From Bacillus sp. RO3 (GTDB lineage Bacteria; Bacillota; Bacilli; Bacillales; Bacillaceae_B), in NCBI RefSeq assembly GCF_012911895.1, contig NZ_JAAXCV010000027.1, positions 62,001 to 126,000 of the forward strand: a DNA stretch of 64,000 nt. Reading direction: 5' to 3'. This document shows positions 1 through 8,589 of this stretch, one piece after another. Position 1 is the stretch's first letter, and each line of letters opens with the position of its first letter. A program made the position numbers and the translations under genes. The notes below the pieces were generated by a model. It had not been told where the DNA came from, searched no databases, and was given only the letters and a program-made list of their open reading frames with translations.

Positions 1-101
1 TTTCACCTAAAGATGTATATATCAATATTATTGGATGTGCCATAGGTTCTCATACAGGAACAGGCACCTTAGCCATATTTTTCTTAAACGAGAATTCATA
101 A
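1..101 (+). CDS. DegV family protein, C-terminal end only (partial)
   Basis: Frame 3 is open from the left edge to TAA at 99-101 and encodes 32 residues. They include IGSHTGTGTLAIFF, which resembles the usual C-terminus of DegV/EDD proteins, where an I-G-x-H-T-G-P-G segment lines the fatty-acid pocket. In this family the protein is a fatty-acid-binding subunit (FakB-like) that presents acyl chains to a kinase. Most of the gene lies outside the window, so only the family can be suggested. The Pro usual in HTGPG is Thr here. Confidence 0.6.
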   Translation, partial: SPKDVYINIIGCAIGSHTGTGTLAIFFLNENS

Positions 102-158
102 ACTCCCCTTCTCTTCCTCATACTATGGGAGAAGAATCACACAGGAAGGGAGAATACC

Positions 159-290
159 ATGCCACATACATCTGATAATGATAAAAAAGCGAAAGACAAC
201 AATGCACTTCTCCAGGAAAAAAATAAAATCAAAGAAGTGAACCGAAAAGCAGGGAAAAACCAGTATTCCAAAAAAACGGATCATCTCTAA
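159..290 (+). CDS. Small charged hypothetical protein (43 aa; DUF3941-like)
   Basis: A short ORF starts at ATG 159 behind a strong AGGAAGGGAG ribosome site at 144-153 and ends at TAA 288-290, followed by a terminator. The 43-residue product starts MPHTSDNDKKAKDNN and ends KNQYSKKTDHL. It is very hydrophilic, rich in Lys, Asn and Asp, with no membrane segment or cysteine. It resembles the small Bacillus family I recall as DUF3941, for which no function is known. The assignment is from memory of the N- and C-terminal pattern; the gene call itself rests on RBS, codon use and terminator. Confidence 0.65.
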   Translation: MPHTSDNDKKAKDNNALLQEKNKIKEVNRKAGKNQYSKKTDHL

Positions 291-320
291 TATTTGTGAA
301 GGTCCCGGTCTCCGGGATTT

Positions 321-355
321 AAAAGCACTAGTTCATGATTGAGCTGGTGCTTATT
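321..355 (+). terminator. Rho-independent terminator after the 43-aa gene
   Basis: AAGCACTAGTTC (323-334) pairs, with G-U tolerance, with GAGCTGGTGCTT (341-352) around a six-base loop and is followed by a T-rich run. Confidence 0.65.
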
Positions 356-506
356 TTGTTGGTTAGATGACATGGCGGGATGTTCACATTATCAGTTAAC
401 ACCAATTGAATTCCGGCGTCTTCCTTCAGCTATATGATATTCTTTTCGTTAATGCTTTATTTCATTGTCCCATCCTCAAAAAATACCCCCTTTCCATCCT
501 TAGAAG

Positions 507-536
507 TTGTATCCGCCTTAGAAGCTTGTCTATAAT
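507..536 (+). promoter_or_regulatory. Sigma-A-type promoter of yajQ
   Basis: TTGTAT (507-512) and TATAAT (531-536) are 18 bp apart. The distance from the -10 box to the yajQ start at 568 suits a short leader. Confidence 0.55.
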
Positions 537-567
537 GAAAAGAGATGATGAAATGGAGGGGTTACAT

Positions 568-1059
568 ATGGCAAAGGAAAGTTCTTTTGATATTGTATCG
601 AAGGTAGATATGTCCGAAGTGAGCAATGCGATTCAAATTGCATTGAAAGAAATTACAACACGTTATGACTTTAAAGGAAGCAAAAGTGACATTAAATTGG
701 ACGGAGAAGAAATCGTCCTCGTTTCCGATGATGAATTTAAAATGAATCAGCTGAAGGACGTTCTTCTCAGCAAACTGATCAAGCGGAATGTTCCTGTAAA
801 AAACCTTGATTACAGTAAGCTTGAAGGGGCTTCTGGCGGCACTGTCCGTCAGCGTGCGAAACTCGTTCAGGGAATCGATAAAGAAAACGCAAAAAAAATC
901 AACACCATCATCAAGAATTCCGGTGTAAAAGTGAAAAGCCAGGTTCAGGATGATCAAGTGCGCGTCACAGGAAAAAGCAAGGACGATCTTCAGAAAATCA
1001 TCGCAGCGATCCGTGAAGCAGATCTAACAATTGATGTGCAGTACGTAAACTTCCGATAA
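568..1059 (+). CDS. yajQ: YajQ family nucleotide-binding protein
   Basis: The gene encodes 163 residues, the usual YajQ length, starting [18 protein letters not shown]. The ATG at 568 is chosen because GGAGGG lies at 555-560; the open frame extends to 406 but that part has no ribosome site. YajQ proteins have two ferredoxin-like lobes. Family members bind nucleic acid or, in some bacteria, cyclic di-GMP, and are soluble. The signature stretches [22 protein letters not shown] and [20 protein letters not shown] are all present. It is monocistronic, with its own promoter at 507-536 and a terminator just downstream. The B. subtilis equivalent is YitK. Whether this copy senses cyclic di-GMP cannot be told from sequence. 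Confidence 0.93.
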   Translation: MAKESSFDIVSKVDMSEVSNAIQIALKEITTRYDFKGSKSDIKLDGEEIVLVSDDEFKMNQLKDVLLSKLIKRNVPVKNLDYSKLEGASGGTVRQRAKLVQGIDKENAKKINTIIKNSGVKVKSQVQDDQVRVTGKSKDDLQKIIAAIREADLTIDVQYVNFR

Positions 1060-1070
1060 TCCGGTTTTTC

Positions 1071-1113
1071 AAAGAAGTCTAATGGGTACAATAATTCCAT
1101 TAGACTTCTTTCA
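1071..1113 (+). terminator. Terminator between yajQ and the reductase gene
   Basis: A 15-bp perfect stem: AAAGAAGTCTAATGG (1071-1085) and CCATTAGACTTCTTT (1097-1111). It ends only a few bases before the ribosome site (AGGAGG) of the next gene, so the downstream gene probably starts from within or by read-through. Confidence 0.7.
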
Positions 1114-1128
1114 TTTAGGAGGAAAAAC

Positions 1129-2469
1129 ATGAAGAAAAAAGTCATTGTGATAGGTGCGGTGGGAGGCGGTGCCACTACTGCATCACAAATCAGAAAACAA
1201 GATGCTGAAATGGAAATCATCCTGCTTGAAAAGACATCATATCTTTCATATGGTGCTTGCGGGATGCCCTATTACTTGGGTGAAGTCATCAAGGACCGGG
1301 AAAGCTTATTTGCCGCAACCCCTGAAAAATTACATACGAAAAAGAACATTGATGTCCGTATGCGTCATGAAGCGCTGAAAATTGACCGCAAAAATAAATC
1401 TCTGCTTATAAGGGATCATGAACAAAACCATGATTATGAAGAATCCTATGATTATCTGGTATTGGCAACGGGGGCTTCGCCATATTTACCTGACATCCCC
1501 GGACTTAAACAAATTCCAGCCTTTCATCTCAGAACAGTGGAAGATATGGACCGGATCAAACAGTTTCTTGAAACCTCCAAACCACAAACATGCACGATCA
1601 TCGGCGGAGGCTACATTGGCGTGGAAATGTCAGAGAATTTCACTCATTTAGGCATGAAGGTCAATCTTGTAGAAAGGTCGGAACATGTGATCAGTGTAAT
1701 CGATGAAGAAACGGCATATGCCCTGCAGGATCACATAAAAGAAAAAGGTGTTCACCTGTATACCAAGAATGGCTTGAAAGAGGTACTTCCGGAATGCAAA
1801 TTGAAATTAGATAATGGAGAAACCGTTCAGTCGGATTTCATCCTTCTTTCTGTCGGAGTGAAACCTAACAACACTCTTGCTGAGGAAGCAGGCCTATCCC
1901 TGGGGGAATCAGGTGGCGTCGTCAGTAATGAGTTTATGCAGACTGATGATCCGTCCATATATGCGGTGGGGGATGTAGTGGAATCCATCGATTTTATTGA
2001 CGGGACCCCTAAACAGGTTCCTCTTGCATGGCCTGCCCATAGACAGGCGTATATTATCGCAAGACACCTGTCAGGTAATCCCATTCCTTTCAAAGGCATG
2101 CTTGGAACTGCCATTGCAAAGGTATTTGATCTCTCCATCGCTTCTACCGGGTTAGGAGAGAACGAGTTAAGGGAAAAAGGTTATGCGTATGCTACAACCA
2201 TTCATGAGGGGAAATCACATGCGGGCTACTATCCAGGTGCTGAAGATGTGTATGTGAGGGTCCATTATTGCCCAGACAGCGGAAAAATTTTCGGTGGAAA
2301 TGTCGTAGGAGGTGAAGGAGTAGACAAGCAAATCGATATACTCGCCACAGCCATTTACGGAGGTTTGACCATTACCGACCTCCAGGAAATTGAAACTTCC
2401 TACGCCCCACCCTTCTCTTCTCCAAAGGGATTATTGAATATGATCGGGTATAAGGCGGAAAAAAGATAA
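1129..2469 (+). CDS. cdr: CoA-disulfide reductase / NADH oxidase-family flavoprotein
   Basis: This is a 446-residue FAD-dependent pyridine nucleotide-disulfide oxidoreductase. The N-terminal FAD Rossmann motif is VIGAVGGGATTA (8-19). A single active-site cysteine, Cys44, sits in SYGACGMPYYLG, the single-Cys arrangement of CoA-disulfide reductases and NADH oxidases/peroxidases rather than a CxxxxC pair. The NAD(P)H motif is IIGGGYIGVEMSE (157-169), and YAPPFSSPK near residue 425 matches the CoA-contacting C-terminal segment of CoADR. The likely role is reducing CoA disulfide (and possibly polysulfide) in thiol redox balance. There is no C-terminal rhodanese domain. RBS AGGAGG precedes the ATG and a terminator follows. 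NADH oxidase is the main alternative. Confidence 0.85.
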   Translation: MKKKVIVIGAVGGGATTASQIRKQDAEMEIILLEKTSYLSYGACGMPYYLGEVIKDRESLFAATPEKLHTKKNIDVRMRHEALKIDRKNKSLLIRDHEQNHDYEESYDYLVLATGASPYLPDIPGLKQIPAFHLRTVEDMDRIKQFLETSKPQTCTIIGGGYIGVEMSENFTHLGMKVNLVERSEHVISVIDEETAYALQDHIKEKGVHLYTKNGLKEVLPECKLKLDNGETVQSDFILLSVGVKPNNTLAEEAGLSLGESGGVVSNEFMQTDDPSIYAVGDVVESIDFIDGTPKQVPLAWPAHRQAYIIARHLSGNPIPFKGMLGTAIAKVFDLSIASTGLGENELREKGYAYATTIHEGKSHAGYYPGAEDVYVRVHYCPDSGKIFGGNVVGGEGVDKQIDILATAIYGGLTITDLQEIETSYAPPFSSPKGLLNMIGYKAEKR

Positions 2470-2473
2470 AAGC

Positions 2474-2506
2474 AGCCAGGCTTCTCTAATGGGAGCCTGG
2501 CTTTTT
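2474..2506 (+). terminator. Rho-independent terminator of the reductase gene
   Basis: AGCCAGGCT (2474-2482) and AGCCTGGCT (2494-2502) form a perfect 9-bp stem followed by five T. Confidence 0.85.
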
Positions 2507-2607
2507 GACATGATTGTTCAATCTCCAACGATTTTGAAACCCATCAACAGACACTATACCTCTACACGGTCCATGGATGTTCATCCTACTTCTCCCCCAA
2601 AAAACAA

Positions 2608-2632
2608 GTTAATAATTCTTGTTTCAGGGTAA
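2608..2632 (+). promoter_or_regulatory. Candidate sigma-B promoter of the SDR gene
   Basis: GTTAAT (2608-2613), 13 bp, GGGTAA (2627-2632) approximates the general-stress consensus GTTTAA-N12-15-GGGTAT. It fits the gene's similarity to general stress protein 39 but is an imperfect match. Confidence 0.35.
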
Positions 2633-2676
2633 ACACTATCCAAAGAACCATTAAACCTATCAAAGGAGTGCTTTCA

Positions 2677-3546
2677 TTGTCACAACAACAAAGCAGTAAA
2701 CAGACATTTCCTCCCCAGCATCAGGGTCATCAGCCTGGAACTGTGGATGAGATGAATCCCCAACCTATCCATACAGATCAACAATACAAAGGCAGCGGGA
2801 AACTGGACGGGAAGATCGCTCTTATTACAGGAGGAGACAGCGGGATTGGCCGCTCGGTTGCTTGGTACTTTGCCAGGGAAGGAGCACATATTGCCATTTC
2901 TTACTTAGACGAACATGAAGATGCAAATAAGACGAAAGAATTGGTGGAAGCGGAAGGTGTGAGATGTATACTGCTTCCGGGTGATATCGGCAGTTCGACA
3001 TTTTGTAAAGACATCGTGAATAAAACGATTTCAGAGTTCGGAAAGCTTGATGTCCTGGTAAATAATGCTGCAGAACAGCATCCCCAGCAAGGAATGGAGG
3101 ATATTACGGACGAGCAGCTGGAGCGTACGTTTAGAACAAACGTATTCTCTATGTTCTATCTAACAAGGGCCGCACTTCCTCATCTCAAGAAAGGGGCCTC
3201 CATCATTAATACCGCTTCGATCACAGCCTATAAAGGAAATAAAGATTTGATTGATTATTCTTCTACAAAGGGTGCGATTGTCAGCTTTACCCGATCCCTT
3301 GCAGAAAATATTGCTTCGGATGGGATCAGAGTGAATGGCGTGGCCCCAGGTCCGATTTGGACCCCGCTCATTCCCTCCACTTTCAGTTCCAAGAAGGTTT
3401 CTCAGTTTGGCGGTAATACCCCACTAGGAAGAGCAGGTCAACCTTATGAATTAGGACCGGCTTACGTCTATTTAGCGTGCGAAGACTCAAGCTACGTGTC
3501 CGGACAAATGATTCATATCAATGGAGGCACGGTCATAAACGGATAA
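2677..3546 (+). CDS. Short-chain dehydrogenase/reductase, general stress protein 39-like
   Basis: The start is TTG 2677, placed nine bases after AAAGGAG (2662-2668); the GTG at 2668 overlaps that ribosome site. The 289-residue protein has a Pro/Gln/His-rich N-terminal extension of about 40 residues typical of the B. subtilis YdaD (GSP39)/YhdF/YhxC group. A classical SDR core follows: TGGDSGIG cofactor motif at 51-58, NNAAEQ at 129-134, and a Tyr194-x3-Lys198 catalytic pair in DYSSTKG. It is a soluble NAD(P)-dependent oxidoreductase of unknown substrate. A possible sigma-B promoter lies upstream. It converges on the LacI gene with a shared bidirectional terminator. Confidence 0.88.
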   Translation: MSQQQSSKQTFPPQHQGHQPGTVDEMNPQPIHTDQQYKGSGKLDGKIALITGGDSGIGRSVAWYFAREGAHIAISYLDEHEDANKTKELVEAEGVRCILLPGDIGSSTFCKDIVNKTISEFGKLDVLVNNAAEQHPQQGMEDITDEQLERTFRTNVFSMFYLTRAALPHLKKGASIINTASITAYKGNKDLIDYSSTKGAIVSFTRSLAENIASDGIRVNGVAPGPIWTPLIPSTFSSKKVSQFGGNTPLGRAGQPYELGPAYVYLACEDSSYVSGQMIHINGGTVING

Positions 3547-3552
3547 AGAAGA

Positions 3553-3609
3553 AAGCGACTGATGATCGGAATTCCTCACCAGGAGGAGAATCCAGCTCTT
3601 CAGTCGCTT
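3553..3609. terminator. Bidirectional terminator between SDR and LacI genes
   Basis: AAGCGACTGA (3553-3562) pairs perfectly with TCAGTCGCTT (3600-3609). A nested GGAATTCCTC / GAGGAGAATCC hairpin sits inside. It serves both convergent genes. Confidence 0.7.
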
Positions 3610-3613
3610 ACTA

Positions 3614-4636
3614 TTACTTCCGATTACTGCAAGAATATCTTGTTACGAGCTGATGAGGAACGATGATTCTCTTAATCGGCTCTTTTGGATTTTCTATCTT
3701 TTGAATCAGGCTTTTGGCTGCCTCGTTTCCAAGATTGAATATATTAATATCCACCGATGTAAGGGGAGGACGTGACATCTCAGCCAGCAGTACATTATTG
3801 AAGCTGACGATCGAGATGTCTTCAGGCACTCTGATCCCCATTTCATCCAATGTATTCAGCACCCCTAATGCCATTAAGTCATCCGCCACAACCAGGGCTG
3901 TTGGAGGGTCTTGCAGCTGCATCAGTTCATTAATGGCTTCACGCCCGCCTTCACGGAGAAATTCTTCATGGATGATATAATCATCCTTCATTTCAATTCC
4001 AGCATTCCGAAGAGCCTTTTCGTACCCTAATAGACGTTCAACCGTTACTACGAGATTAAGATCTCCCCCGATAAAGCCGATACACTCATGACCAAGCTTC
4101 AATAAGTAATCAGTGACTTCCTTTGTCGCTCTGAAGTTATCATTGTCCACGTGGGTGATTTCTTCACAATATTTATAAGGCTTCCCAATGACGACAAACG
4201 GGAAGTCCCGATCCTTCAGGTAGTTCATTACTTTATCTTCCACTTTTGAGTACAGCAGGATAATTCCGTCCACTCTTCCCCCTTGAACCATTTGGACGAC
4301 ACCTTCATAAATTTCTTCTTCCGACTTGCCTGTGGACATCTGAAGTGCATATTGCTTTTCCTGAGCCCCTTCACTTAGTCCTCTTAAAACTGTTGGAAAG
4401 AATGGGTTTTGTGAAAATGTACCGGCTGAACCTGGCAATACAAGCCCCAATACCTGGGTGGATTGATTTGCCAGGCTTCTTGCAATGAAGTTAGGGTGAT
4501 AACCTAAATGCTCCATCGCCTCTCTTACTTTCTGCTTTGTTTTCTCACTGATTCTCGGATTATTTGCAATGACGCGAGAAACCGTAGAAGGAGCAACGTT
4601 CGCAAGTTTTGCAACATCCTTTATCGTGACCGCCAT
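3614..4636 (-). CDS. LacI/GalR family regulator of the maltodextrin locus (MalR/YvdE-like)
   Basis: The start is ATG at 4636, giving 340 residues beginning MAVTIKDVAKLANVAPSTVS; a GA-rich ribosome site lies just upstream, and the longer open frame adds a non-homologous leader. The first 55 residues form a classic LacI helix-turn-helix with hinge (SRVIANNPRISEKT, LGYHPNFIARSLA). The rest is a periplasmic-binding-protein-like sensor domain with VDGIILL, FVVIGKP and ALVVADDLMALGVL. It is the last gene of the mdx block, 144 bp after the amylase gene. It probably binds the palindromic operators between mdxE and the cyclomaltodextrinase and releases them on maltose or maltodextrin. DegA, the LacI protein near yisP in B. 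subtilis, is a less likely identity. Confidence 0.85.
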   Translation of the reverse strand: MAVTIKDVAKLANVAPSTVSRVIANNPRISEKTKQKVREAMEHLGYHPNFIARSLANQSTQVLGLVLPGSAGTFSQNPFFPTVLRGLSEGAQEKQYALQMSTGKSEEEIYEGVVQMVQGGRVDGIILLYSKVEDKVMNYLKDRDFPFVVIGKPYKYCEEITHVDNDNFRATKEVTDYLLKLGHECIGFIGGDLNLVVTVERLLGYEKALRNAGIEMKDDYIIHEEFLREGGREAINELMQLQDPPTALVVADDLMALGVLNTLDEMGIRVPEDISIVSFNNVLLAEMSRPPLTSVDINIFNLGNEAAKSLIQKIENPKEPIKRIIVPHQLVTRYSCSNRK

Positions 4637-4707
4637 TCGTTCCACCCCCCTCTTTTTAAAAATAACCATCTGACTCTCAAAGACTGTGTATATTCGTTTC
4701 ACATTAA

Positions 4708-4721
4708 AATAAAACGCTTCC
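4708..4721. promoter_or_regulatory. cre/LacI-like operator half-match upstream of the regulator gene
   Basis: ATAAAACGCTTCCA shares the AAACGCTT core with cre and LacI-type operators and lies about 75 bp upstream of the regulator start. It could mediate autoregulation or CcpA control. It departs from the cre consensus at the first two positions. Confidence 0.3.
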
Positions 4722-4780
4722 ATTTCTTTATTACGCCGCTTGACGGAAGGACAGTAAACCTGCCCTCCATCAAGTCTTGT

Positions 4781-6313
4781 CTATTTATGTTTTCTTCCGC
4801 GCTTCCATACAAGGTAAATAAATAATAAGAAAAGAACATACACCGTACCGAGTGCTATGAGATAAGGATAATTTAAACCACTCTTCTGCTTAAGAGAATA
4901 AACCTCTGCTTCTTCACGGTCCACTACGATTGTATAATGACCGTCCTTATCAATACGTACCAGGTCATCTGTTAATAGCCCTTTTAATTCACTATCTTCC
5001 GCCAACTCTTCTTGACTCAATTGAACTTTTTGAGATTCACTTGTATTGTTGATGGCGACCAAGAGGATTTGATCTCCGTACGTACGCTTAAAAATTCCCA
5101 TACCATCTTTCTCATAAATAGGTTCAATTTCTCCTCTTGTAAGAGCCGGATAGTCTTGGCGAAGCTTTCCTAATTGAGTGATGTATTCAATTAACTCTTC
5201 ATCTGCCCTAAAGTTCATCATCCGGCGATTATCCGGATCGTTCCCGCCATCCACAGCTATTTCCGATCCATAATAAACAATCGGAATCCCAGGTGTTGTG
5301 TACATGTATGTCAGGGCCAGTTTCCAACGGGTACCGGGAAATAGCTTCTCTTGAACAAGCAATCTTGTAAAACGCTCCATGTCATGGTTATCAATGAAAG
5401 TACCCATTAGGTATGGATTGTTATAATAGGTTTCGTTATATTTCCAGAAGTTAAATAAGCGGTCCATAGAGGTATCCGGTTTTCGGAAGACCGAACGTAA
5501 TTCTTCCGCTTGAGGGAAATTAACAAACCCATCTATTCCTACATCGTTATACTCTGCAATTTTTTCAGGATCACGATCAAACACCTCGCCTAGAAGATAG
5601 AAATCCTCCTTGACTGATTTGACCTCTTCACTGAATTCAGTCCAGAAATCCTGTGGTACGTGACGAACTGTGTCCAATCGGAAACCATCCACATCCGTTT
5701 CCTTGATCCAATATTTTGCTGCATCGAATAAGTAATTTTTCACTTCTGGATTTTCTGTATTTAAGTCTGGAAGATCATATAACCACGCATTTTGAAGGCT
5801 TTCTGTGTTAGTAAAGTTCATTGGCTGTTTCTCATGAAACCAGTCTTCTTTTTCAGGATCATTTACCCAAGGATGCTCTGGACCTACATGGTTCACAACA
5901 AAGTCCAGCATGACTTTCATGTCACGTTTGTGAGCTTCTTCCACAAGTTTTTTAAATGTTTCCATAGATCCGAAATGCTCTTCTGTTTTATAGAAATCTG
6001 TTATCCAATAACCATGATAGCCCATCGGCTGATTATCGAATATCGGTGTCAGCCAGATAGCGGTAAACCCCATATCCTTAATATAATCCAGCTTATCAAT
6101 GACACCCTGGAAGTCTCCACCTTGATAGGCTTTAGGATCCTTCGCGTCCACATTCTTATCATTGCTCGTATCTCCATTATTAAAGCGATCGACCATTAGA
6201 AAATAAATGGTCTCATCCTGCCACATACGTTCTTCTTTTTCAACTGCACCTACCGGAAGGGCGTAAAAAAGAAGAAACGGGACTAAAATGAGAGATAATA
6301 CTCTTCTTTTCAT
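4781..6313 (-). CDS. Membrane-anchored extracellular alpha-amylase (GH13)
   Basis: The 510-residue protein has an N-terminal signal peptide (about 1-23, ending PVGAVEK), a GH13 catalytic barrel, and a single C-terminal membrane helix (about 482-502) followed by the basic tail KRGRKHK. It is therefore probably exported and held at the outer face of the membrane. Conserved regions: DFVVNH (137-142), FRLDTVRH with nucleophile Asp214, LLGEVFD with acid/base Glu243, and FIDNHD with Asp308. The start has AGGAGGAG upstream. It lies 38 bp after mdxG, in the same operon, so it should feed short dextrins to MdxE. Similar cell-bound amylases are known in Bacillus and Geobacillus; product specificity cannot be read from sequence. 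Confidence 0.9.
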   Translation of the reverse strand: MKRRVLSLILVPFLLFYALPVGAVEKEERMWQDETIYFLMVDRFNNGDTSNDKNVDAKDPKAYQGGDFQGVIDKLDYIKDMGFTAIWLTPIFDNQPMGYHGYWITDFYKTEEHFGSMETFKKLVEEAHKRDMKVMLDFVVNHVGPEHPWVNDPEKEDWFHEKQPMNFTNTESLQNAWLYDLPDLNTENPEVKNYLFDAAKYWIKETDVDGFRLDTVRHVPQDFWTEFSEEVKSVKEDFYLLGEVFDRDPEKIAEYNDVGIDGFVNFPQAEELRSVFRKPDTSMDRLFNFWKYNETYYNNPYLMGTFIDNHDMERFTRLLVQEKLFPGTRWKLALTYMYTTPGIPIVYYGSEIAVDGGNDPDNRRMMNFRADEELIEYITQLGKLRQDYPALTRGEIEPIYEKDGMGIFKRTYGDQILLVAINNTSESQKVQLSQEELAEDSELKGLLTDDLVRIDKDGHYTIVVDREEAEVYSLKQKSGLNYPYLIALGTVYVLFLLFIYLVWKRGRKHK

Positions 6314-6351
6314 CTCCGCTCCTCCTCAAACTGATAGTAACGCCTATAAGA

Positions 6352-7194
6352 TTATCCTTTTGTACCCCCTGCCGTCAATCCTGAAACGAAGTATTTCTGG
6401 AAGAACAGGAATAATAGCGCAATCGGAAGGGCAATCAGGACAGATCCTGCTGCAAATGTCGTAAATTCCGCCCCGAATTGTTTTGCTACCATATCATAAA
6501 GGGCAACCGGTAATGTATACATTTTTTCTGAACGCAAGAGGATACTTGCGATGATGAAGTCTGCGAATGGTGCAATGAAAGAAAACAGTGCAACAACTGC
6601 AATAATAGGTTTCGCAAGCGGCATGACGATTTGGAAGAAAATTCGTAAATGCCCTGCTCCGTCCATTTTTGCTGATTCATCAAGCTCTTTCGGTATCGTA
6701 TCAAGATACCCTTTCATTAACCAGGTATTCATGGGAATCTGTCCCCCAACGTATACAAGGATCAGTCCGATATGAGTATCCAATAATTTTGTTAATAGTG
6801 CCAGTACGAAAATCGCAATCAAGGCAGCAAAGTTAGGGATCATTTGTAAGATCAGGAATGTCATCAATCCATTCTTTCTGCCGGCGAAGCGGTAACGAGA
6901 GAATGAGTAAGCCGTCAAACTGACCAATAACACGGTAAGGGCCATTGTCGATAAACTAACTTTCAATGAATTCCAATACCAAATCAGATAATTACTTTGT
7001 TCAAGATCGAAAAGTTCCCTATAGTGAGCCAATGTCGCATTCTTCGGGATGATGGATGAACCGGATAGACTTTGACCAGGGTTGAAAGATGATCCGATGA
7101 TCCATGCAACCGGGTAGAGAATGATGGCAAACATGATTCCGATCGCAGCGTATGAAAGTGTTAAGCGTATGAGTTTCTGTCTCTTCATATTCAT
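6352..7194 (-). CDS. mdxG: Maltodextrin ABC transporter permease MdxG (MalG family)
   Basis: This 280-residue integral membrane protein has about six helices and the permease EAA loop (ELDESAKMDGAGHLRIFFQ...PLAKP) that docks the ATPase. It begins MNMKRQKLIRLTLSY and ends GLTAGGTKG, both typical of MalG. It lies one base after mdxF and pairs with MdxF to form the import channel for maltodextrins delivered by MdxE. No ATP-binding subunit is encoded nearby; as in B. subtilis, where MsmX is shared, the ATPase is presumably elsewhere. Confidence 0.92.
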   Translation of the reverse strand: MNMKRQKLIRLTLSYAAIGIMFAIILYPVAWIIGSSFNPGQSLSGSSIIPKNATLAHYRELFDLEQSNYLIWYWNSLKVSLSTMALTVLLVSLTAYSFSRYRFAGRKNGLMTFLILQMIPNFAALIAIFVLALLTKLLDTHIGLILVYVGGQIPMNTWLMKGYLDTIPKELDESAKMDGAGHLRIFFQIVMPLAKPIIAVVALFSFIAPFADFIIASILLRSEKMYTLPVALYDMVAKQFGAEFTTFAAGSVLIALPIALLFLFFQKYFVSGLTAGGTKG

Positions 7195-7195
7195 A

Positions 7196-8482
7196 TTACA
7201 TCATATCCTCTTCTTGGAATGACTTCGTTCTCTTAAACTGCCAGATCGCTACTGTGATAACGATGATGGATAATAATAATGTGATGGCAGCGGCTTTTGA
7301 ATACTGTGCGGATGTCATGGTCAAACTGTAGATCCATGAAATCAAAATGTCCGTCCCTCCCGCATTTTGTCCTGTCAGGGCAGGTCCTCCGCCATTAAAT
7401 AAGTAAATAACGTTAAAGTTATTAAAGTTAAATGTGTATTGTGTAATGATGATAGGTGCCGTTGCAAAAAGGACAAGCGGCAGCGTGATGTTCTTAAATT
7501 TCTGGAAAGCTGATGCCCCGTCAACCGTTGCTGCTTCATAAAGCTCTTCAGGAATCGATTGAAGCACTCCTGTCGTCATGGCAAAGATGAATGGGAAGCC
7601 AAGCCAGGCCTGTATACCGATAAGAGCGATCCGGGTGAACATCGGTTCCGTCATCCATGGCAGTCCCTCGATACCGAAGAAACCTAGAATGTCACGGTTG
7701 ATCGTCCCAAAAGATTCATTGAACATTCCGGCGAAAACCAATATGGAAACGAAAGCCGGGATGGCCCAAGGTAAGATGAACACGGTACGAATGATTGCTT
7801 TTCCTTTTAGATCCTTTTGATTGACCAGGATGGCAAGAAATACACCAAGGGCAACTTGAAGCGTAGTGGCACCGAACGTCCAGACAAGTGTCCAGGCTAA
7901 TACGGTAAAGAATGTTTCTCTCCAGATATCAATCTTGAAAATATCAATAAAGTTTTGAATCCCTACCCAGTCGACTAATTTAGCCGGTGGTGAGTGATAC
8001 AAATCATAGTTTGTAAACGCAAGCAGGATAACAAAGATAATAGGGAAGATGACGACGAATACGAGTAGTAAAAACCCGGGTGACATAATGAGATAGGGAA
8101 AGCCGTTGTCCACTAGATTTCTATATTGTTCCCTAATCGTACTCAGCTGCTCTCCTCTGTCTCTCTTTTCTCCGTTTTTATAGGCGTCCCTCAGATTAAA
8201 TAAGTAGAATCCAATCCCAAAAATTAATACGATGATCGCCAGGATTCCGTATACCATTAAGAAAATGGAATGATCTCCGTAAGAGACGTCTGTACCAAGA
8301 GTTGTAATTCCCCATAATCCGTATCCGATCAAATCTCTGAAGACCAGGATAAAAGCGGCAGTCATGATCAGGAAGAATCCGCCCTTTAGAAATTGTCTAT
8401 GATACATCTGACCTAATCCAGGGATTAGGGAAAGGGCCAGTGCTGTTTTTCTATGTTTTGTTTGATAGGATTGTTGCTCCAT
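7196..8482 (-). CDS. mdxF: Maltodextrin ABC transporter permease MdxF (MalF family)
   Basis: The 428-residue membrane protein has a MalF-type core with the EAA loop (EELYEAATVDGASAFQKFKNI). The N-terminal region of about 130 residues carries extra helices and starts with a cytoplasmic LIPGLGQMYHRQFLKGG segment. This long N-terminus is normal for MdxF/MalF. It forms the translocation pore with MdxG. The start lies about 150 bp after mdxE; that gap holds two stem-loops which probably separate the expression level of the binding protein from that of the membrane subunits. Confidence 0.92.
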   Translation of the reverse strand: MEQQSYQTKHRKTALALSLIPGLGQMYHRQFLKGGFFLIMTAAFILVFRDLIGYGLWGITTLGTDVSYGDHSIFLMVYGILAIIVLIFGIGFYLFNLRDAYKNGEKRDRGEQLSTIREQYRNLVDNGFPYLIMSPGFLLLVFVVIFPIIFVILLAFTNYDLYHSPPAKLVDWVGIQNFIDIFKIDIWRETFFTVLAWTLVWTFGATTLQVALGVFLAILVNQKDLKGKAIIRTVFILPWAIPAFVSILVFAGMFNESFGTINRDILGFFGIEGLPWMTEPMFTRIALIGIQAWLGFPFIFAMTTGVLQSIPEELYEAATVDGASAFQKFKNITLPLVLFATAPIIITQYTFNFNNFNVIYLFNGGGPALTGQNAGGTDILISWIYSLTMTSAQYSKAAAITLLLSIIVITVAIWQFKRTKSFQEEDMM

Positions 8483-8520
8483 CCTATATTCCCCTTTCTA
8501 CGTTCACTATTTTGATAAGC

Positions 8521-8572
8521 TTCAAGAGCTTTTTAAGAAAAGAAGGCATTATTTCCTTAAAAAGCCCTTGAA
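8521..8572 (-). other. Intercistronic stem-loop between mdxE and mdxF
   Basis: TTCAAGAGCTTTTTAAGAAA (8521-8540) and TTCCTTAAAAAGCCCTTGAA (8553-8572) form an imperfect 20-bp stem with little mismatch. Such structures after binding-protein genes commonly stabilise the upstream mRNA or partly terminate transcription. Confidence 0.65.
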
Positions 8573-8589
8573 CCGGTCTTTAAAAGGAT

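Noticed and set aside
562-957. Minus-strand ORF of 131 codons opposite yajQ
   Set aside because: It lies fully inside yajQ on the opposite strand, has no ribosome site and encodes a Phe-rich, unlikely protein.
3614-4636. DegA orthologue (LacI family, near yisP in B. subtilis)
   Set aside because: The gene is the last member of the mdx block and faces maltodextrin operators, so MalR/YvdE is the better fit; DegA cannot be fully excluded.
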